From contig CAYJPK010000001.1 of NCBI GenBank assembly GCA_964372035.1, positions 74,701 to 138,700 of the forward strand: a stretch of DNA of 64,000 bases. The letters are read 5' to 3'. Below the pieces are notes generated by a model. That model searched no databases. It was not told the DNA's origin and worked only from the letters and a program-made list of their open reading frames with translations. This stretch comes from CAYJPK01 sp964372035. Its GTDB lineage: Bacteria; Desulfobacterota; Desulfovibrionia; Desulfovibrionales; Desulfovibrionaceae. The translations under genes and the position numbers were made by a program. Shown here piece by piece: positions 55,995 to 62,829 of the stretch. Numbering within the stretch: the stretch's first letter is position 1; each line of letters begins with the position of its first letter.

Positions 55995-57251
55995 TTATTC
56001 TGCCACCCTTGAAATTTTTGCACCGCAAGCATTAAGTTTTTTCTCAATTTTTTCATAGCCACGGTCAAGGTGGTATATACGTTGAACTTCTGTTGTTCCC
56101 TTGGCTGCTAAACCAGCTAAAACCAATGAAGCACTAGCTCTTAAGTCAGAAGCCATAACTTGTGCACCAATTAACTGGTTAACTCCTCTAACCATTGCAG
56201 TATGACCTGATAAACGAATATCAGCCCCCATGCGAATTAATTCTTGCACATGCATAAAGCGATTTTCAAAAATAGTTTCTTCAACTAAACTTGAGCCATT
56301 TGCTAAGCATAATAGTGACATGAGTTGAGCCTGCATGTCAGTTGGAAAGCCTGGGTGTGGTTGAGTGCTAATATCAACTGATTGAATATCATCTTTTAAA
56401 TAAACCCTTGTTCCGTTATCAGTTTTTTCAATAGCTAAACCACATTTTTCTAATTTTAAAATAACAGCATCAAGCTCTTCAAAGGGACAATTTTTAATTA
56501 AAATATCACCATTAGTTATGCCTGCTGCAACCATAAATGTTCCAGCTTCAATACGGTCAGCCATAATTTCATATTCACAGCCATGCAAAGAACTTACGCC
56601 CTCAATATAAATTTCACTAGTACCTTGACCTGTTATTTTTGCACCGCATGCATTTAAAAAATTAGCTAGGTCAACTATTTCTGGTTCTTTTGCAGCATTG
56701 CGAAGAACAGTTTGACCTTCTGCTAGGCTTGCAGCCATAAGTAAGTTTTCAGTTCCACCTACTGTTGGAAAGTCAAAATTAATATCAGCGCCTTTTAATT
56801 TCTTACATTCACCAAGAATATAACCACTATCAAGCTCAAATTTTACGCCCATTTTTTCGAGGGCGCTTAAATGTAAATCTACAGGTCTTGCACCAATTCC
56901 GCACCCACCTGGCATAGAAACCTTCGCTTTACCAAGGCGAGCAAGCAGTGGTCCAAGGCATAGCACAGAGGCCCGCATTGTTTTAACTAAATCATATGGT
57001 GCTTCATAATTAAGCTGTAAAGGGTTAAAGGTACAACTATTATTTTCAACATCATGTGCAAATTCACAACCCAAAATATTTAATAGCTTGAATGTGGTAC
57101 GAATATCTGCTAAATCTGGAACATTTGTAAATTCTGCTTTAGATTCTAGTAGAATACTTGCCATTAAAATTGGTAAAGCCGCATTTTTTGCCCCACTAAC
57201 TTTAATTTCACCAGATAATCTGCTTCCACCTTCAATAACTAATTTATCCAT
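55995..57251 (-). CDS. murA: UDP-N-acetylglucosamine 1-carboxyvinyltransferase MurA
   Basis: MurA catalyses the first committed step of peptidoglycan synthesis. The 418-residue protein has [13 protein letters not shown], the active-site loop [16 protein letters not shown] with Cys117 (the residue alkylated by fosfomycin), [20 protein letters not shown] and [11 protein letters not shown]. Because Cys is retained at position 117, the active-site loop is of the fosfomycin-sensitive type. AGGAG precedes the start at 57251. It is first in a murA–comEC–rsmG run. Confidence 0.97.
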   Translation of the reverse strand: MDKLVIEGGSRLSGEIKVSGAKNAALPILMASILLESKAEFTNVPDLADIRTTFKLLNILGCEFAHDVENNSCTFNPLQLNYEAPYDLVKTMRASVLCLGPLLARLGKAKVSMPGGCGIGARPVDLHLSALEKMGVKFELDSGYILGECKKLKGADINFDFPTVGGTENLLMAASLAEGQTVLRNAAKEPEIVDLANFLNACGAKITGQGTSEIYIEGVSSLHGCEYEIMADRIEAGTFMVAAGITNGDILIKNCPFEELDAVILKLEKCGLAIEKTDNGTRVYLKDDIQSVDISTQPHPGFPTDMQAQLMSLLCLANGSSLVEETIFENRFMHVQELIRMGADIRLSGHTAMVRGVNQLIGAQVMASDLRASASLVLAGLAAKGTTEVQRIYHLDRGYEKIEKKLNACGAKISRVAE

Positions 57252-57419
57252 TATTAATATCTCCTAATAAGCATTAGCCAGATGAGTCTAATGTATTTAT
57301 CCATAAAACTCAATATTTATATTTTACAGATACAACACTACTTGCACACTCGATTATATAATATAATACCTTGAAATTACTAATAAAAAAATAAAAACAT
57401 TTTATTTTCAAAAAAACAC

Positions 57420-57447
57420 TTGACTTTTATTCTAGAAAAGGCATAAT
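57420..57447 (+). promoter_or_regulatory. Promoter of tRNA-His
   Basis: TTGACT (57420–57425) and CATAAT (57442–57447) are 16 bases apart, placing the start of transcription a few bases before the tRNA. A perfect inverted repeat, AAAGGCAT-A-ATGCCTTT (57437–57453), covers the –10 element. Confidence 0.65.
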
Positions 57448-57460
57448 GCCTTTCGATATG

Positions 57461-57536
57461 GCGGATGTAGCTCAGTTGGCAGAGCACCTGGTTGTGGCCC
57501 AGGTTGCCGTGGGTTCAATCCCCATCATTCGCCCCA
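57461..57536 (+). tRNA. tRNA-His (GTG anticodon)
   Basis: The sequence folds into a full cloverleaf: acceptor GCGGATG (57461–57467) with CATTCGC (57526–57532), anticodon stem CCTGG/CCAGG around the loop TTGTGGC with anticodon GTG at 57494–57496, and a T arm GTGGG/CCCAT with the TTCAATC loop. The discriminator is C (57533) and the CCA end is encoded. A G at 57460 can be the extra G–1 typical of tRNA-His. Confidence 0.96.
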
Positions 57537-57542
57537 TATTTT

Positions 57543-57592
57543 TTTAAAAAAGCCCTGTTTAGATAGTACTTTATGGAAATTTAAACGGGGCT
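57543..57592 (+). terminator. Terminator after tRNA-His
   Basis: AGCCCTGTTTA pairs with TAAACGGGGCT (one G·U pair) around a long loop, followed by TTTT. The loop of about 20 bases is larger than usual. Confidence 0.7.
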
Positions 57593-57921
57593 TTTGAATT
57601 TTAATAAACTTAAATATTTTGACAGTTAACTTATAGTATTTTAAGTTGACATCACTACCATTAAGGTAAGTAAAGTCACACTTGCTCCAGCACTTAACAG
57701 TGCAATAAAATTGCACTTATGCTTTCGCAGTGATTGCCTGCTAGCGCAGTCAATGATAGTAATTTCAAATGAAATTACTTTATATTCAAGCAAGTTATGT
57801 ATTAATTCAAATTAAAGTTCTCCTTCCTTCGTCTTATGATCATTGCTTTTGTAAATATTGCTTTACTTTATGTAGTTTAAAACTATTAAGGTTTTATAAA
57901 AACATATATATGGAGGTTATA
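57593..57921. other. Non-coding region with several inverted repeats
   Basis: No gene is convincing here. Perfect inverted repeats are AGTGCAAT-AAA-ATTGCACT (57699–57717) and AGTAATTTCA-AA-TGAAATTACT (57758–57779); between them CGCAGTGATTG and CGCAGTCAATG form a partial direct repeat. An open frame that could extend the DUF302 gene to 57769 is probably not translated, since a GGAGG site supports the start at 57922. Confidence 0.6.
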
Positions 57922-58386
57922 ATGAAGTGTATTAAGACAGTATTTTTGCTAAGTATTTTTATGGTGTTCATATCTTTAAATAATGCAAATGCTAACAATT
58001 CTAGTATTAAAAGTTTTTCTTCTGACCAAGATTTTAGCACAGTTGAACAAAAAGTTTTATCTTTTATTAAAGATAAAGGCTTAACAGTTTTTGCTAAGTT
58101 TGATCATGCAAAAAATGCTAAAGATGTAAATTTGGAGTTAGCTCCTAATACAGTGATTGTTTTTGGTAGTCCAGTTGTTGGTACAAAATTAATGCAAAAT
58201 TTTGATGGTATTGGAATAGATTTACCGCTTAAGGTTCTAATATCACAAAATAAAAAAGGTCAAACAATTGTGAGTATTCAAGATTTAGAAAAAGTTTTTG
58301 CTCCATATGGTGTAAAAAGTGATAATCAAATATTAGTAAAAATGAATGGGCTTTTAAACGCTTTAGCTAAAACAGCCACAAAGTAA
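57922..58386 (+). CDS. Exported DUF302 domain protein
   Basis: This 154-residue protein has a signal peptide (about 1–24, ending NANA) followed by a DUF302 domain with VFAKFDHAKNAK, TVIVFGSPVVGTKLMQ and DLPLKVLISQN. DUF302 proteins are small secreted or cytosolic proteins of unknown function. I chose the start at 57922 because GGAGG lies just ahead and the signal peptide begins there. It is a single-gene unit between tRNA-His and the otn genes, with a hairpin terminator after it. Confidence 0.85.
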   Translation: MKCIKTVFLLSIFMVFISLNNANANNSSIKSFSSDQDFSTVEQKVLSFIKDKGLTVFAKFDHAKNAKDVNLELAPNTVIVFGSPVVGTKLMQNFDGIGIDLPLKVLISQNKKGQTIVSIQDLEKVFAPYGVKSDNQILVKMNGLLNALAKTATK

Positions 58387-58420
58387 TTTTTATTTAATTT
58401 TTTTGTATTGCACGAATAAA

Positions 58421-58472
58421 CCCTGTAAAAATATAGTGTTATCATAATAACAACTAATTTTACAGGGCTTAT
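58421..58472. terminator. Terminator between convergent DUF302 and otnC genes
   Basis: CCCTGTAAAA (58421–58430) pairs perfectly with TTTTACAGGG (58458–58467); TGTTAT/ATAACA inside extends the structure. The T tails are short on both sides. Confidence 0.6.
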
Positions 58473-58493
58473 TTGATATTTTACTTTGATAAG

Positions 58494-59084
58494 TTATATT
58501 TTTAATGCTTTTTTAGATTTTCCTTCAAACTCAAAGGCAATCCTTGCGCTTTCCTCTAGTTCTTCTAAGGCAAAAAAAGCCTCCATCATATTTTTCGCTC
58601 CAACAATTGGACCATGATTAGCAAGCAAAAAACCATCACTATTATTAATATTTTTCTCAAATAGTTGAAATAACTCTTCACTTCCAGGCTTTGCATAAGG
58701 TATAATACCAACTGTTCCAAGCTTCATTTTTAAATATGGAGTATATTCAGGTATACAGTCGTTTTGATTTTCATGCAAAAGACAAGACCAAAGAGTAGAA
58801 TAATAACTATGTGTATGAATAACAGCTTGAATATTTTCATTCTTTTTATACAACATCATATGCAAAGGAAGTTCCTTGCTTGGCTGTATACCAGAAACAA
58901 GCTCACCACTTAATGAAACTATAGAGAAATCATCTTCTTTTAATGTTCCAAAGCAAGTTCCACTTCCTGAAATATAAATAAATCCATTGTGCAAAAAACT
59001 AATATTTGCTGAGGATCCACTTGCTTTGCCACGATTAAATAAGCTATGTGCTACCCATGTAGTATCATTCATCTTTTTTTGCAT
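58494..59084 (-). CDS. otnC: Class II aldolase family protein, probable 3-oxo-tetronate 4-phosphate decarboxylase
   Basis: This 196-residue protein has the class II aldolase/adducin fold with the metal-binding HTHSYYSTLWS and ANHGPIVGAKNMMEAF motifs and the substrate loop SSANIS. Next to an OtnK kinase it is best read as OtnC, which decarboxylates 3-oxo-tetronate 4-phosphate to dihydroxyacetone phosphate. The length (about 200) is normal. An AAAGG site precedes the ATG at 59084. It starts three bases after the otnK stop. L-fuculose phosphate aldolase is an alternative without the context. Confidence 0.8.
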   Translation of the reverse strand: MQKKMNDTTWVAHSLFNRGKASGSSANISFLHNGFIYISGSGTCFGTLKEDDFSIVSLSGELVSGIQPSKELPLHMMLYKKNENIQAVIHTHSYYSTLWSCLLHENQNDCIPEYTPYLKMKLGTVGIIPYAKPGSEELFQLFEKNINNSDGFLLANHGPIVGAKNMMEAFFALEELEESARIAFEFEGKSKKALKI

Positions 59085-59087
59085 AAA

Positions 59088-60353
59088 TTAACCTTTTGTC
59101 ATACTTAAAGCTCTTTCAAACATATCAACCTGACCAAAATTACCAGATTTAAAAATGACCCTAATTTCAGGATTTGAAAGAGGCGCCATTACAGGCACAC
59201 CAGCTGCCACACTTTCACCGATTTCAAAACTATCGTAACCTAATTTTTTGGCTACAGCACTTGAAGTTTCACCGCCAGCAATAATAATTCTTGTATATCC
59301 AGCATCAACAGCTCTTTGAGCTAAATTGGCTGTTGTACTTTCTAGTAATTCAGCAATTTTTTCCTTGCCAACTTTTTGAATTTCAACAACATTTTCAGGT
59401 GTATCAGTACTATAAATTAGAACTTCATTGTCTTTATTTTCAAGAATAAAATCCCAAATATTTTCGATACTATCTTCACCACTAAGAAGCTTTAATGGAT
59501 CCATGCGATATGTAGGGTAATTTTTATTTTTAAAATCAACTATTTGGCTTATTGTTGTTTTTGAGCAACTACCAGCCAGAAGCAATGCTTTTCCTCTAGT
59601 TTTTGAATTTAAAATAGTTGTTTTAATTTCACCAAGCTCTTTAACATATCTTTTTGCAAGTGGTGCTAAAATTCCTGAACCACCGCTTAAAACTTTTGAA
59701 TCACCAAAAAGTTCAGCAACCTTATCACCATTAGCATCATCGACATAATCAGGAACAATATAGAAATGTTTGTTTGAACTAGCAAAATCATCAACTATTT
59801 TTAAAATTTCATCTTTATTTTTATTTAGCGTTTCATAGTTTAAATCAAGAGTTTCATATTTGCCCTGTGGTTGCATAAGCTCTGAAAGTTTTGACGCCCA
59901 CATTGGTGTTAAGGGGTGATTTTTCATATGACTTTCACCAAGCGGTACACCATCAACATAAAGAATACCACCTCTAACTACCCTACCATTAACCGGCAAA
60001 GCTGGTGAAATGATGCTAAATTTTTCACCTGTATGTTCTAAAATAGCGTCTAAAACTGGTCCAATATTTCCATCTTTAGTTGAGTCAAAAGTTGAACAAT
60101 ATTTAAAGTAAAGATGCTTTGTCCCTTGTTCTTCAAGCCACTTAAAAGCAGCCATTGAATCAGCAACAGCTTCAGAAGTACTTTGAGTCCTACTTTTAAG
60201 TGCGATGACAACAGCATTGCAATCATTAATAGTACCATTTGGAATCCCATTAAACAACAGCGTTTTCATACCTTGGCTTATCAAAAATGAAGCTGCATCA
60301 CTTGCACCAGTAAAATCATCTGCAACACAACCAATCAAAATTTTATTAGACAT
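59088..60353 (-). CDS. otnK: Four-carbon acid sugar kinase, probable 3-oxo-tetronate kinase
   Basis: This 421-residue kinase belongs to the DUF1537 (YgbK) family: N-terminal GCVADDFTGASDAASFL and KSRTQS, and a C-terminal nucleotide-binding region with IIAGGETSSAVAKKLG and VAAGVPVM. OtnK phosphorylates 3-oxo-tetronate at C4 in the breakdown of D- or L-threonate/erythronate-type acids. The usual dehydrogenase, isomerase (OtnI) and transporter are not present, so this two-gene otnK–otnC unit is minimal. GGGAG precedes the start. Confidence 0.85.
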   Translation of the reverse strand: MSNKILIGCVADDFTGASDAASFLISQGMKTLLFNGIPNGTINDCNAVVIALKSRTQSTSEAVADSMAAFKWLEEQGTKHLYFKYCSTFDSTKDGNIGPVLDAILEHTGEKFSIISPALPVNGRVVRGGILYVDGVPLGESHMKNHPLTPMWASKLSELMQPQGKYETLDLNYETLNKNKDEILKIVDDFASSNKHFYIVPDYVDDANGDKVAELFGDSKVLSGGSGILAPLAKRYVKELGEIKTTILNSKTRGKALLLAGSCSKTTISQIVDFKNKNYPTYRMDPLKLLSGEDSIENIWDFILENKDNEVLIYSTDTPENVVEIQKVGKEKIAELLESTTANLAQRAVDAGYTRIIIAGGETSSAVAKKLGYDSFEIGESVAAGVPVMAPLSNPEIRVIFKSGNFGQVDMFERALSMTKG

Positions 60354-60385
60354 GTGGTACTCCCTATGTAAAGAAATAAAGATAA

Positions 60386-60414
60386 ATTATTTCACACATG
60401 TTATTTTTTGTAAA
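60386..60414 (-). promoter_or_regulatory. Probable promoter of otnK–otnC
   Basis: On the minus strand TTTACA (60414–60409) and AATAAT (60391–60386) are 17 bases apart, about 33 bases ahead of the otnK start. Confidence 0.45.
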
Positions 60415-60451
60415 GATTAAATATCATATTTTTTATTAATCTAAGTATTTT

Positions 60452-60481
60452 ACAATTAAAAATAATTGTGCAATATATAAT
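60452..60481 (+). promoter_or_regulatory. –10 element and possible operator of the flavoprotein gene
   Basis: TATAAT at 60476–60481 is preceded by a perfect inverted repeat ACAATTA-AAAA-TAATTGT (60452–60469) where a –35 element would lie. A regulated promoter is plausible; no clear –35 is present. Confidence 0.4.
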
Positions 60482-60510
60482 ACATAAACTAATTAAAATA
60501 GGAGTGTCAC

Positions 60511-61131
60511 GTGAAAGCTTTATTAATTAATGGTAGCCCAAATAAAGAAGGCTGTACTTACACTGCCCTTAAAGAACTTTCAAATACCTTAAATAAAAAT
60601 GATGTAGAAACAGAAATTTTATATTTAGGGAAAAAACCAATTGCTGGCTGTGTTGCTTGCTGGGCATGCAGAAAAACCGGTAAATGCGTGTTTGATGATA
60701 AGGTTAACGAATTATCTGTAGCGTTAGATGATTATAATGCTATTGTTTTTGGCTCACCTGTTTATTATGGAAATGCTTCAGGGCAGATTCGTTCTTTTTT
60801 AGACAGATTATTTTTTTCCTCAACTGCAAAAATGGCAGGTAAGCTTGGTGCAAGTGTTGTCAGTTGTCGTCGTGGCGGAGCTGCGACTGCATTTGATCAG
60901 TTAAATAAATACTTTGGGCTTGCTCATATGCCAATTGTTTCCTCTCAATATTGGAATCAAGTTCATGGCAGTACACCTGAAGAAGTCTTAAAAGATGAGG
61001 AAGGAATGCAAACAATGCGTGCTTTAGCTCAAAACATGGCTTGGTTATTAAAAAGTATTGAAGCTGGAAAAAATGCTGGAATTGAATTTCCAGTATATGA
61101 ACCAAGAATTTGGACAAATTTTGCTAAGTAA
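60511..61131 (+). CDS. Iron-sulfur flavoprotein, NADPH-dependent FMN reductase family
   Basis: This 206-residue flavodoxin-fold protein has the FMN phosphate loop NGSPNKEGCTYTAL, a cysteine motif C47-x2-C50-x2-C53-x5-C59 in GCVACWACRKTGKCVF, GSPVYYGNASGQIRSFLDRLF and a C-terminal dimerisation segment. The motif matches the compact [4Fe-4S] site of Isf-type iron-sulfur flavoproteins of anaerobes, which use FMN and a cluster in electron transfer and may help detoxify oxygen. GTG start with AGGAGTG upstream. It is a single-gene unit with a terminator after it. The electron donor is unknown. Confidence 0.87.
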   Translation: MKALLINGSPNKEGCTYTALKELSNTLNKNDVETEILYLGKKPIAGCVACWACRKTGKCVFDDKVNELSVALDDYNAIVFGSPVYYGNASGQIRSFLDRLFFSSTAKMAGKLGASVVSCRRGGAATAFDQLNKYFGLAHMPIVSSQYWNQVHGSTPEEVLKDEEGMQTMRALAQNMAWLLKSIEAGKNAGIEFPVYEPRIWTNFAK

Positions 61132-61149
61132 TTAAATACTTTTTACTTT

Positions 61150-61198
61150 AAAACTAGCTTTTATTATCTTTTATAAAATTTAAGCTAGTTTTATTATT
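61150..61198 (+). terminator. Intrinsic terminator after the flavoprotein gene
   Basis: AAAACTAGCTT (61150–61160) pairs perfectly with AAGCTAGTTTT (61182–61192), followed by a mixed T run. Confidence 0.75.
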
Positions 61199-61224
61199 AT
61201 ATAAAACACAAACTAGGATTAGAA

Positions 61225-62181
61225 ATGATTGATTTTTTTGAACTCTGCAATGATATAAAAAATGGTTATAAAATTACAGAAGAGCAAGCACTAGAATTAT
61301 ATCAACAAGATATTAATATACTAACAAAATATTCAAATGAACTTCGTGATTATTTTTGTAAAAACAATTTTGAGATTTGCACAATAATAAATGCAAAATC
61401 TGGAAGATGTTCTGAAAATTGTAAATTTTGTGCTCAATCAAGTGCAAGTTCACTTGAAATTAAATCCTATTCTTTTTTAAATGAAGATGAGGTGATAAAG
61501 CAAATCAAAGATTTTGAGGCTCAAAGTATTAATTGCATTGGCTTGGTTAGTTCTGGTCGAAGTTTGAATGATGCTGAAGTTTCACATGTTTGTGATATTA
61601 TTGCAAAAGTTGGAAATAAAGTTAAAATATGTGGATCTTTTGGCTTACTTAGCGAAGAACAATATAATAAATTAGCTAAAGCTGGCTTATCACGTATTCA
61701 CAATAACTTAGAAACATCAAAACAATATTTTTCGCAAATATGTACTACACACAGCTTTGATGATAAAATTAAAGCAATAAAAGCCGCACAAAATGCTGGG
61801 ATTTTTGTTTGCAGTGGCGGTCTTATGGGAATTGGAGAAAGTATTTTTGATAGAATTAGCTTGGCTTTTTCACTCAGAGATTTAAACATTAAAAGTATTC
61901 CTATTAATATTTTAAACCCAATAGTTGGTACATTTTTTCAAGAAACAAAAACAATTGATGATGAAGAACTTTGTAGAATCATTTCTGTTTTTAGATTTAT
62001 TTTACCCGATGCATATATCAGACTAGCAGGTGGTCGAACTCTCCTTAAGGATAAAGGCAAATCTGCTTTTTTAAGTGGTGCAAATGCAACTATTTCTGGA
62101 AATATGCTAACTACGAATGGAATATCTATTGAAGCAGATTTAGCGTTAATTAGTGAGTTAAATTACAAAACTATAAAATAA
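61225..62181 (+). CDS. bioB: Biotin synthase BioB
   Basis: BioB inserts sulfur into dethiobiotin by radical SAM chemistry. The 318-residue protein has the cluster motif C62-x3-C66-x2-C69 in GRCSENCKFCAQSS, GLVSSGR, CGSFGLL, HNNLETS and GLMGIGES, followed by ILNPIVGT (PINxLxPxxGT in other forms) and IRLAGGR with the Arg ligand of the second cluster. The length is normal. It is separated from the other biotin genes, whose products would be BirA and Pyc in this window, and ends at a terminator shared with fliS. Confidence 0.93.
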   Translation: MIDFFELCNDIKNGYKITEEQALELYQQDINILTKYSNELRDYFCKNNFEICTIINAKSGRCSENCKFCAQSSASSLEIKSYSFLNEDEVIKQIKDFEAQSINCIGLVSSGRSLNDAEVSHVCDIIAKVGNKVKICGSFGLLSEEQYNKLAKAGLSRIHNNLETSKQYFSQICTTHSFDDKIKAIKAAQNAGIFVCSGGLMGIGESIFDRISLAFSLRDLNIKSIPINILNPIVGTFFQETKTIDDEELCRIISVFRFILPDAYIRLAGGRTLLKDKGKSAFLSGANATISGNMLTTNGISIEADLALISELNYKTIK

Positions 62182-62212
62182 TTTTGAAAAAATATTGTTT
62201 TCATGCAAAATT

Positions 62213-62247
62213 AAAGGCTTATAATGTTTAGTACACTATAAGCCTTT
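62213..62247. terminator. Bidirectional terminator between convergent bioB and fliS
   Basis: AAAGGCTTATA (62213–62223) pairs perfectly with TATAAGCCTTT (62237–62247) around a 13-base loop, with A and T runs that suit both directions. Confidence 0.85.
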
Positions 62248-62264
62248 ATTCATATTTGACAAAA

Positions 62265-62810
62265 TTAATTTTGATTCATGCGACCATACGCAGCTGCAGC
62301 AGCACCATAAGCATTATTTGCTCTTGCAGTTGATACAGTAGGCGCAGTCGTAGGTGTTTGAGGGCTTTGACTAGAGTTAATCCTAGTATTATCAAAAGTT
62401 TTATGTCTTTCAGATAATTTATTACTTGCAGCTTGTGCTTCTGGATTATTAATAATTTGAGCATAAGCATCACGAATACCCTTTATAATATCAATGACAC
62501 TATCAATTAATTTAATATCCATTTTTAAATTTGCTTGCAACAGTCGTGTTGAGCAAATAAAATATAATTGCTGCAGGTTTTTAGATAAATCTCCACCAAC
62601 ATCAGTATTTAAGCTTGAACCAAGTTCTGTAAATATATCCATGGCTTTAGAGATGTAAATACCCTTTGCGGCAACATCTTTTTCTTCAATTTTCTCTTTA
62701 GCAAGGTTTAGGTATTTTAGTGCTCCATCATAAAGAGACACTAAAATTTCACCTTGTCCCATGGTAGAAAATTGTGTTTGAACATAAGTTCTAGCAGCAG
62801 AATTTTGCAT
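62265..62810 (-). CDS. fliS: Flagellin export chaperone FliS
   Basis: FliS binds the C-terminus of flagellin and prevents early polymerisation. The 181-residue protein has the family opening YVQTQFSTMGQGEILVSLYDGALKYLNLA (landmarks YVQTQ and LVSLYDGALKYL), a central KAMDIFTELGSSLN helix and further helices to about residue 130. The last 50 residues are Ser/Thr/Pro/Ala/Gln-rich and go beyond the usual ~130 residue length. It lies 19 bases after fliD on the minus strand. Confidence 0.92.
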   Translation of the reverse strand: MQNSAARTYVQTQFSTMGQGEILVSLYDGALKYLNLAKEKIEEKDVAAKGIYISKAMDIFTELGSSLNTDVGGDLSKNLQQLYFICSTRLLQANLKMDIKLIDSVIDIIKGIRDAYAQIINNPEAQAASNKLSERHKTFDNTRINSSQSPQTPTTAPTVSTARANNAYGAAAAAYGRMNQN

Positions 62811-62829
62811 TATTTACTCCAAAAAAAAT

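Noticed and set aside
57460..57800. A genomic island inserted at tRNA-His
   Set aside because: There is no integrase and no repeat of the tRNA 3' end downstream in the window; the following genes look ordinary.
57769..57921. An N-terminal extension of the DUF302 protein
   Set aside because: The 51 extra residues have unusual composition, overlap a perfect inverted repeat and would hide a clear GGAGG site and signal peptide at 57922.
60511..61131. Simple NADPH:FMN reductase or azoreductase for the flavoprotein gene
   Set aside because: The four-cysteine compact motif points to an iron-sulfur flavoprotein; the broader family name is kept in the call only as the fold.
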